DNA of 8,951 nucleotides from Clostridia bacterium (GTDB lineage Bacteria > Bacillota > Clostridia > UMGS1883). The notes under the pieces were generated by a model that searched no databases, had not been told where the DNA came from, and saw only the letters and a list, made by a program, of their open reading frames with translations. The stretch spans positions 1-8,951 of the forward strand of contig JAJQCX010000147.1 in the NCBI GenBank assembly GCA_021202495.1, read 5' to 3'. Below are positions 1 through 4,566 of this stretch, piece by piece (position 1 is the first letter of the stretch; each line of letters starts with the position of its first letter). The translations under genes and the position numbers were made by a program.

Positions 1-110
1 GAGTAGTAGGGACGCATCTTGCTCCGCCCGCGTTCTTCCCCCATGCTTCCGTCACCCACGCACCTTTCAGCAAGCGTTTTTATTAAATTTCATTTATTAT
101 AACTGCGCTG
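1..110. other. Window edge downstream of the M23-like gene
   Basis: No gene is supported. There is no clear stem with a T run after the M23-like stop codon, so its terminator is either weak or beyond the window. A GTAGGGACGCATC string at 6-18 recalls the start of the REP-like repeats but lacks their palindrome. Confidence 0.4.
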
Positions 111-1109
111 TTACCATGTCGTAAACACCGATTTCGGGTCAACCGCTTTTCCGTTTTTGGTCACTTCCAAGTGCAAATGATGTCCCGATGCATTTCCGCT
201 GTAACCGCTGTAGCCCAGCAAATCACCCTGTTTAACCGTTTTCGTCTTTAATGTCAATACGCCGTCACTGCCGGAGCAAGGATATGACAGAGATTGCGTT
301 ATGGTCAAGCTGACTCCGTTAAATTTGCTCAAATGGCACATTTTAATCTTATACACTCCGTCACTCGATGTAAATTCGACGTAGTTTCCGTAACTTGACA
401 GTTTCTTTGTACCCCCGCTGTTTCTGTACGCCTGTTTGAACACAACGGTGCCGTCCGCCGGCGCATACACAGCCACGCTTCCGCCCGTCTTATAGTCACA
501 GTAATAGCCGTTTGTTTTGGTTGAACTGCTTGTTGTTATGCTTCCCTTCAACGGATATAATAATTTTGTACTCGTGTTCGAACTGCTTGAGCTGCTCGGA
601 ATAGCGCTCGTTTTAATCCATCCCATTTTATAGCCGCCCGAGATGGGATATATTACCTGTGTATAATTTCCTGACGTTGCTGTCTTATAGCACTTATCGC
701 CCTTGGAAATCGAGCCGAGCGTATTTGACGTGCTTGCGCGGCGGTATGTCGTTATTTTTGCCGTCGCCGTAAACGTTCCGCTTGCGGAATTTACTTTGCC
801 GCTCGTTATTGCCGTTCTTGCCACATATCCGGTCTTCGTGCCTCCGCTGATGGGATAGTTCACCTTAAAGCGGTCACTGCTCGAATCGTAGCCCTTTATC
901 GTCACCAAATCCGCGGCGTAAATTGTGCCGTATTTTGCCGTCGATGTTGTCGTTTGATAAACAACTGTGTTGTTGCCCGTCGACAGACAATACGTCTGAA
1001 TGCCGCTCGTCGCGGGCCAATTTGTCGCCGCATAAGACGGCAGTACCATCATTCCCAAAGTCAATGTCAATGTCAGCATAAGCGCAAAAATCTTTCTCAT
1101 TGTTTTCAT
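111..1109 (-). CDS. Secreted protein with two SH3-like repeats and an M23 (LytM-like) peptidase domain
   Basis: The 332-residue product is probably exported and acts on, or binds, cell-wall peptidoglycan. A signal peptide is visible: basic start (K2, R5, K6), hydrophobic core around 8-23, and likely cleavage after SYA at 25-27. Two bacterial SH3-like repeats follow, at about 30-102 and 112-171. Each ends in a YPISGG motif (85-90 and 154-159) followed by GYV or GWI. A Ser-rich linker (172-181) leads to an M23-like domain at about 184-332. Conserved M23 elements are D205, the APADG turn (216-220), H259 in CHLS, and the HLH motif at 311-313. The position four residues before D205, normally a zinc-binding His, is G201, so activity is uncertain. 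The start ATG has an AGAGAGG ribosome binding site nine bases upstream. It is the last gene of the transcript starting near 1481; no terminator is seen after it. Family is clear; function as an active enzyme is not. Confidence 0.85.
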   Translation of the reverse strand: MKTMRKIFALMLTLTLTLGMMVLPSYAATNWPATSGIQTYCLSTGNNTVVYQTTTSTAKYGTIYAADLVTIKGYDSSSDRFKVNYPISGGTKTGYVARTAITSGKVNSASGTFTATAKITTYRRASTSNTLGSISKGDKCYKTATSGNYTQVIYPISGGYKMGWIKTSAIPSSSSSSNTSTKLLYPLKGSITTSSSTKTNGYYCDYKTGGSVAVYAPADGTVVFKQAYRNSGGTKKLSSYGNYVEFTSSDGVYKIKMCHLSKFNGVSLTITQSLSYPCSGSDGVLTLKTKTVKQGDLLGYSGYSGNASGHHLHLEVTKNGKAVDPKSVFTTW

Positions 1110-1163
1110 AATATAAAACCTCTCTTTTTATTTTTTTAAACTGCCCATAAATTATTCTATATG

Positions 1164-1199
1164 TCACGCTTCACAAGCCTTCGTTATCGTTTCAATCAT
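1164..1199 (-). CDS. Possible 11-residue leader peptide upstream of the M23-like gene
   Basis: An ATG at 1197-1199 follows a very strong ribosome binding site (AAAGGAGGTG, about 1203-1212) at ideal spacing. It opens a reading frame of only 11 codons (MIETITKACEA) that stops 55 bases before the M23-like gene. The gap to that gene is A-rich, with no clear promoter. The strong site and tiny frame suggest a translated leader peptide, or the leftover start of a lost gene. No run of a single regulatory amino acid is seen, so classical attenuation is not supported. Confidence 0.3.
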   Translation of the reverse strand: MIETITKACEA

Positions 1200-1215
1200 C
1201 AAACACCTCCTTTCC

Positions 1216-1365
1216 TTATCCGCGCTTTGGCGGTTCCTCTTCCTCCGCCGTTAATCTTCTTTGCACCGTACCCTCACATCCTTTCTCACTGTGGCATATT
1301 CTTTTTTACTTCCCAATCGAATCATTCACCGCAATCCTCTCAACTTTTACCTCCGCATTTGTCAT
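1216..1365 (-). pseudogene. Decayed small gene downstream of module copy A (chain of overlapping mini-ORFs)
   Basis: The first frame (1306-1365) begins with a strong AAGGAGGTG site and reads MTNAEVKVERIAVNDSIGK before a stop. Its first nine residues match the start of the 62-residue Cys-rich protein at 2484-2672 except for one change (A for T at residue 4). It then loses all similarity and has no Cys. A second frame (ATG at 1323-1325, 24 codons, ending near 1251) overlaps it and reads like coding sequence, with one Cys near its end. A third (GTG at 1264-1266, 16 codons, ending at 1216) overlaps the second. Each hop shifts the reading frame, which fits a small gene broken by frameshifts. A row of translationally coupled mini-ORFs is the alternative. 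No family can be named. Confidence 0.4.
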
Positions 1366-1481
1366 ATCGTTTCACCTCCTTCGCCTTAAAATAAAGATTC
1401 ACCCAAAGAACGAATTATGAATCTTCGGAAAACCGCGGAACCCGATTCGCAATTCTCATCACGCCGCGATTGCCTTTCGAT
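1366..1481 (-). ncRNA. Leader RNA, copy A (5' UTR of the M23-like operon)
   Basis: About 116 nt lie between the predicted start of transcription and the first small ORF. The sequence matches copy B (2673-2789) with only about six differences. Possible structure: AAUCGCGG (1464-1471) pairing with CCGCGGUU (1431-1438), eight base pairs including G-U, identical in both copies. Further down, AAGAUUCA (1418-1425) pairs with UGAAUCUU (1394-1401) across a 16-nt loop, just before the ribosome binding site. GAUUC at the start of the second hairpin could instead pair with GAAUC near 1443-1447, giving a possible switch. I do not recognise any known riboswitch class. Treating it as a regulatory RNA is inference from conservation. 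Confidence 0.4.
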
Positions 1482-1487
1482 GTAATT

Positions 1488-1516
1488 ATTATAGCGTTTC
1501 TCCGGTCAAACGTCAA
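1488..1516 (-). promoter_or_regulatory. Sigma-A promoter of module copy A
   Basis: On the minus strand, a -35 TTGACG (1511-1516) and a perfect -10 TATAAT (1488-1493) are separated by exactly 17 bases. The predicted start is near 1481. The geometry is the same as in copy B, although 6 of the 17 spacer bases differ. It should transcribe the leader, the mini-ORFs and the M23-like gene. Confidence 0.85.
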
Positions 1517-1652
1517 GAAAGTTAAGTCCAACTGTTTCAAAACTCAACTATATTCTGTCCAATTAATCGTTTATTTGTTAAATCATCCATGCAGAAAAAT
1601 CAAATTGACTTGCAAGGCTCACCGTAAACCGTCGAAATGCAAAAAAACGCGC

Positions 1653-1689
1653 AAAAAAAAGACTGCGGCGGGCGCTCCCCGCCGCAGTC
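1653..1689 (-). terminator. Intrinsic terminator of the Cys-rich protein / metallopeptidase operon
   Basis: A perfect 12-base-pair GC-rich stem (1661-1672 with 1678-1689) with a 5-base loop is followed on the minus strand by eight T (1653-1660). A second T run lies further on (1641-1647). It begins 29 bases after the stop codon of the metallopeptidase-like gene. It is the equivalent of the bulged terminator at 2973-3010 in module copy B. Confidence 0.93.
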
Positions 1690-1718
1690 GGAATTTCAAT
1701 CCGTTGACCATAAGAGGC

Positions 1719-2456
1719 TCAAGAAATTCTCAAAATGTATTCTTCGAGATTATCATAGCTTAAAACCTCATCGCTCAGCAACACATTTCGCACCATCTCA
1801 ACATTTCCCGAAAAATACGCGCCGATAATCTCTTCTTCCGCTATTCCCGCCCGCATACAATTCCTGTCCGTAATCTCATTGAAAATTTTTTGGCTTTTCC
1901 GCAGCGGAATTTGCCCGGCATTCATCAAACAGGCAAAGCAGCGTGTTGCATACTCGTTAAACCACTCGTTGACACGTGCATTACCGTTAAATTTTATTTT
2001 TCTCAAATATCCCGCTCGTTCCTCATAGAAATATTCATTAATGCCGTATGTGTGTCTCCACAATCCCGCATCCTCATCCTTCAAGCGTACATAGTCCCCA
2101 ATCGAAAGCAAGTGGCAAATTTCATGCATTGCCGTCCACATCTCTTTTATCCGGTCTCCGTTCCAAAACGTCAAATCGCCCAGCAGCATCACCGGACGAA
2201 TATATTTCAGCTCATCCCCGATGCACATCGGAACAACATCAATCGCCTGAGGCTCGCTTCTCACCTCTCGTCGAAAAACACTTTCTCCCGCCTCGTCTTT
2301 AAATGCAATTTCAGTAAAATCCGTTTCGGAATTTGGATAATACACGCATACGTTTTCCAAAAGAGAGCATATGCGCCCGTATTGACATTGCGTCAATCCG
2401 TATTCGTTTCTCCGCAAAACGCTCTTGAACCATTCCACGGTTTTTTGAAGATCCAT
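1719..2456 (-). CDS. HExxH metallopeptidase-like protein, uncharacterised
   Basis: The 245-residue product has no signal peptide or membrane segment and is probably cytoplasmic. The sequence WTAMHEICHLLSIG holds a zinc-metalloprotease HExxH motif at 111-115. A later segment, FNEYATRCFACLM (166-178), resembles the second helix of gluzincin-type or ImmA/IrrE-type peptidases, where a Glu (here E168) is the third zinc ligand. Between them is an aromatic, acidic stretch (133-150). The N-terminal 100 residues match nothing I recognise. It starts at an ATG with GGAGGG seven bases upstream, 27 bases after the stop of the Cys-rich gene, so the two are probably co-transcribed. A strong terminator follows. 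ImmA-like peptidases cleave phage or ICE repressors, but no repressor is encoded here, so the substrate is unknown. The zinc-peptidase fold is likely; the role is open. Confidence 0.75.
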   Translation of the reverse strand: MDLQKTVEWFKSVLRRNEYGLTQCQYGRICSLLENVCVYYPNSETDFTEIAFKDEAGESVFRREVRSEPQAIDVVPMCIGDELKYIRPVMLLGDLTFWNGDRIKEMWTAMHEICHLLSIGDYVRLKDEDAGLWRHTYGINEYFYEERAGYLRKIKFNGNARVNEWFNEYATRCFACLMNAGQIPLRKSQKIFNEITDRNCMRAGIAEEEIIGAYFSGNVEMVRNVLLSDEVLSYDNLEEYILRIS

Positions 2457-2483
2457 AATCGTTCCCTCCGCTTTTTATTCACT

Positions 2484-2672
2484 CTACCATTTAAAGTGGT
2501 CATAGCAGGCTTCGGCATCACGTTTCGTCGCGGCATTGTAATATCTGCACCAGCCATCTTCATAATTTTCAAACCACTTACACTGCATACAGGTGTGTTC
2601 CCACCACCGACAAACATTAATCTCACATCCGGGACATGTTCTCTCTTCAACTTTTACCTCGGTATTTGTCAT
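2484..2672 (-). CDS. Small Cys-rich, probably zinc-binding protein
   Basis: The 62-residue product contains seven Cys: C13, C16, C21, C28, C31, C42 and C56. CPGC (13-16) and CMQC (28-31) are CxxC knuckles, followed by WF at 33-34, GWC at 40-42 and a last Cys before the C-terminal HFKW. The spacing C-x2-C-x10-C-x13-C suggests a four-Cys zinc site or small treble-clef-like fold, with the first CxxC as a possible second site. It lacks a signal peptide. The ATG follows an excellent AAAGGAGGTG site and is the first gene after leader copy B. The HExxH gene follows 27 bases later. This pairing suggests a regulator, adaptor or substrate of that peptidase, which is inference. I do not recognise a named family. 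Confidence 0.75.
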   Translation of the reverse strand: MTNTEVKVEERTCPGCEINVCRWWEHTCMQCKWFENYEDGWCRYYNAATKRDAEACYDHFKW

Positions 2673-2789
2673 ATCGTTTCACCTCCTTTACCTTAAAATA
2701 AAGATTCACTCCAAAGAACGAATTATGGATCTTCGAAAAACCGCGGAACCCGATTCGCAATTCTCATCACACCGCGATTGCCTTTCGAT
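2673..2789 (-). ncRNA. Leader RNA, copy B (5' UTR of the Cys-rich / metallopeptidase operon)
   Basis: About 117 nt between the predicted transcription start and the Cys-rich gene. The 8-bp stem (2772-2779 with 2739-2746) is identical to that in copy A. The second hairpin, next to the ribosome binding site, carries a C-A mismatch here because one base changed without a matching change. The 5' stem is therefore better supported than the 3' one. No known riboswitch motif is recognised. Confidence 0.4.
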
Positions 2790-2795
2790 ATGGAT

Positions 2796-2824
2796 ATTAT
2801 ATTATTTCTCAAATCAAACGTCAA
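2796..2824 (-). promoter_or_regulatory. Sigma-A promoter of module copy B
   Basis: On the minus strand, -35 TTGACG (2819-2824), a 17-base spacer and a perfect -10 TATAAT (2796-2801). Predicted start near 2789. It should transcribe leader B, the Cys-rich gene and the metallopeptidase-like gene. Confidence 0.85.
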
Positions 2825-2972
2825 GGGGCATTGCGTGAGCATTAGTCAAATTGTTTTGCAATTCGTCTATTAATACTCCAACTGACTTTTATTTTTGCCA
2901 ATCAACCATGTAAAAATGTCAAACTCACTTTTAAAGCGCCGCCTCAAACCGATGCAACAGAAAAAAACGCAC

Positions 2973-3010
2973 AAAAAGAGACCGTCGAAAGCGCTTCCCT
3001 CCGCAGTCTC
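2973..3010 (-). terminator. Bulged intrinsic terminator in module copy B
   Basis: On the minus strand GAGACUG pairs with CGGUCUC (U-G included). With one A bulged out the stem continues for about six more pairs, then comes a 6-base loop and five T (2973-2977). It is the counterpart of the perfect terminator at 1653-1689. It would end transcription from the antitoxin-like remnant or any read-through from tuf. Weaker than copy A. Confidence 0.55.
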
Positions 3011-3080
3011 CTTATGCATTTTTTTCCATCCTTTAATCCTTTCCCTATGTTTGTTTTTGTGCTATTTTTAACATGAAAAA
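3011..3080. other. Short non-coding stretch between module copy B and the antitoxin remnant
   Basis: A T-rich (plus-strand) segment. On the minus strand it holds only a five-codon frame (MEKNA) and no promoter or hairpin that I can support. Confidence 0.5.
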
Positions 3081-3204
3081 TCATACTCCCGCAGCGGGCG
3101 CGCTCGAAATTTGCAAATAATCAATCAGCGCCGCTTCAAGCAAACGGGAATAATTCACATTCCGTTCTTCCGCCGTCTAACTTATTGTGCAACCGCACCG
3201 CAGC
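3081..3204 (-). pseudogene. Frameshifted 3' remnant of a HicB-like antitoxin gene
   Basis: On the minus strand, the frame ending with TGA at 3081-3083 reads AEERNVNYSRLLEAALIDYL followed by about 11 more residues. This resembles the C-terminal DNA-binding tail of HicB-family antitoxins (pattern AEE..(V/I)N(F/Y)S..L.EAL...L). Just upstream, a different frame reads VRLHNKLD (3175-3198), which fits the preceding part of that domain. Removing one base near 3174 joins the two. A TAG at 3177-3179 blocks the downstream frame, no start codon or ribosome binding site is present, and the tuf terminator lies only 23 bases upstream. It is therefore a broken tail without its N-terminal half or partner toxin. 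The family call rests on a short motif and could be wrong. Confidence 0.4.
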
Positions 3205-3226
3205 TTTTTCCGCCGCACTGTATCGC

Positions 3227-3261
3227 AAAAATCCTCCGAGGGAAACCTCGGAGGATTTTTT
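3227..3261 (-). terminator. Intrinsic terminator of the str operon
   Basis: A perfect 10-base-pair stem (3232-3241 with 3246-3255) with a GAAA loop on the plus strand (UUUC in the tuf transcript). It is flanked by five A on one side and six T on the other. On the minus strand it lies 16 bases past the tuf stop and ends in TTTTT. The A-stem-T symmetry means it could also stop plus-strand transcription. Confidence 0.93.
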
Positions 3262-3277
3262 ATACCGTAATTTTAAA

Positions 3278-4480
3278 TTACTCAACAATCGCGGAAACGA
3301 CGCCGGAACCAACCGTTCTGCCGCCCTCGCGGATAGCGAAGCGGAGACCTTCCTCGATAGCGATGGGCTTTGTGAGCTCAACGTTTATACGAGCGTTGTC
3401 GCCGGGCATGCACATTTCAACGCCGGGATCAAGGTTGATAACACCTGTAACGTCTGTTGTTCTGAAATAGAACTGCGGACGATAGTTGGTGAAGAACGGT
3501 GTGTGACGACCGCCCTCATCCTTTGTAAGGACGTAGATCTCACCCTTGAACTTTGTGTGAGGATGAATTGTGCCGGGCTTTGCAAGAACCTGACCACGCT
3601 CGATCTCGTCGCGCTGTACGCCACGAAGAAGAGCGCCGATGTTGAAGCCCGCAACAGCCTCGTCAAGAGACTTACGGAACATTTCGATACCGGTAACAAC
3701 AACCTTACGAGCCTCGTCAGCAAGACCAACGATTTCAACTTCCTCGGAAATCTTAAGCGTACCACGCTCTACACGGCCCGTAGCAACAGTACCACGGCCT
3801 GTGATTGTGAATACGTCCTCGACAGGCATAAGGAAGGGCTTATCTGTCGGACGCTGCGGTGTCGGGATATACTCGTCAACAGCGTTCATAAGCTCAACGA
3901 TGGGAGCATAAACGGGATCGTTGATGTCTGTAGATGTGCTCTCAAGAGCCTGAAGAGCCGAACCGCAAACGATCGGAACGTCGTCTCCCGGGAACTCATA
4001 CTCGTTAAGAAGGTCTCTGATTTCCATTTCAACGAGCTCAAGAAGCTCATCGTCGTCAACCTGATCCTTCTTGTTCATGAATACAACAATGTAGGGAACG
4101 CCAACCTGACGAGCGAGCAGGATGTGCTCTCTTGTCTGGGGCATGGGACCGTCAGCCGCGGAAACAACGAGGATAGCGCCGTCCATCTGAGCAGCACCGG
4201 TGATCATGTTCTTAACATAGTCGGCATGTCCGGGGCAGTCAACGTGAGCATAGTGACGAGTGTCCGTTTCATACTCAACGTGAGCGGTGGATATTGTGAT
4301 TCCTCTTGCCTTCTCTTCGGGAGCCTTATCAATCTGGTCGTAAGCTGTGTAGTTAGCCTGACCCTTGAAGCCGAGAACCTTAGTGATAGCCGCCGTAAGA
4401 GACGTCTTGCCGTGGTCAACGTGACCAATGGTACCAATGTTTACATGGGGCTTGGTATTTTCGTATTTAGCCATTGCCAT
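3278..4480 (-). CDS. tuf: Elongation factor Tu
   Basis: EF-Tu is the cytoplasmic GTPase that carries aminoacyl-tRNA to the ribosomal A site. The 400-residue length is normal for the family. Visible in order: G1 GHVDHGKT (19-26), switch I RGITIST (59-65) with T62, G3 DCPGH (81-85) with the catalytic H85, G4 NKKD (136-139) and G5 GSAL (173-176). Domains II and III follow from about residue 208. The Lys in the third place of NKKD is within what NKxD allows. Two ATGs lie six bases apart. I chose the first because AGGAGG sits about eight bases before it, while the second would be too far. It is the last gene of the str operon, 86 bases after fusA, and has its own promoter in that gap. No second tuf copy is in this window. 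Confidence 0.98.
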   Translation of the reverse strand: MAMAKYENTKPHVNIGTIGHVDHGKTSLTAAITKVLGFKGQANYTAYDQIDKAPEEKARGITISTAHVEYETDTRHYAHVDCPGHADYVKNMITGAAQMDGAILVVSAADGPMPQTREHILLARQVGVPYIVVFMNKKDQVDDDELLELVEMEIRDLLNEYEFPGDDVPIVCGSALQALESTSTDINDPVYAPIVELMNAVDEYIPTPQRPTDKPFLMPVEDVFTITGRGTVATGRVERGTLKISEEVEIVGLADEARKVVVTGIEMFRKSLDEAVAGFNIGALLRGVQRDEIERGQVLAKPGTIHPHTKFKGEIYVLTKDEGGRHTPFFTNYRPQFYFRTTDVTGVINLDPGVEMCMPGDNARINVELTKPIAIEEGLRFAIREGGRTVGSGVVSAIVE

Positions 4481-4520
4481 TGTGGGATTCCTCCTTATAT
4501 TTTTTTAATTATTTGACTAT

Positions 4521-4549
4521 ATTGTAGTACAGATTGCCTTAAAAATCAA
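4521..4549 (-). promoter_or_regulatory. Internal promoter for tuf
   Basis: In the fusA-tuf gap the minus strand carries -35 TTGATT (4544-4549), a 17-base spacer and -10 TACAAT (4521-4526). Predicted start is near 4514, giving a short 5' UTR of about 34 nt. It would let EF-Tu be made in excess of S12, S7 and EF-G, as needed in cells. No hairpin separates it from fusA, so operon read-through is also likely. Confidence 0.7.
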
Positions 4550-4566
4550 TAGTTTTTTAAGTTAAA

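Larger units (their letters stand above)
1337..1689 (-). repeat. Duplicated intergenic module, copy A
   Basis: This 353-base stretch aligns with 2646-3010 in the same orientation. In transcription order both contain a terminator with a T tract, a diverged spacer of roughly 130 bases, a TTGACG/TATAAT promoter, a nearly identical leader, the same ribosome binding site and the first nine codons of a small ORF. Similarity stops just inside the ORF (about 1340) and at the terminator stem. The pair looks like an old tandem duplication of a gene-boundary segment, with different genes following each copy. Confidence 0.8.
2646..3010 (-). repeat. Duplicated intergenic module, copy B
   Basis: Same-orientation relative of 1337-1689; see that entry for the order of parts. 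The leader part is about 95% identical by eye, while the 2825-2972 spacer is only patchily alike. Matching landmarks in the spacer include an AATCA(T/A)CCATG block near 2920-2930 and the paired T runs beside the terminator. Copy B is the version followed by an intact small ORF. Confidence 0.8.

Noticed and set aside
1..40. Third copy of the REP-like repeat at the left edge
   Set aside because: It shares only a GTAGGG start; the stem and GTCTACC block are missing.
874..1167. A 97-codon minus-strand ORF whose GTG overlaps the stop of the 11-codon leader ORF
   Set aside because: The overlap looks like translational coupling, but most of the frame lies inside the M23-like gene out of frame, over its signal peptide and first SH3-like repeat, and matches no family.
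1366..1481. Cyclic di-GMP or another known riboswitch in leader A
   Set aside because: None of the conserved motifs of the classes I know could be placed; the leader is reported only as an unclassified candidate.
1890..2696. A 268-codon plus-strand ORF opposite the metallopeptidase-like and Cys-rich genes
   Set aside because: The minus-strand genes have promoter, ribosome binding sites, motifs and terminator; the plus-strand frame has none.
3185..4516. A 443-codon plus-strand ORF opposite tuf
   Set aside because: Runs antisense to a certain EF-Tu gene and through its terminator; the composition is that of a shadow frame.
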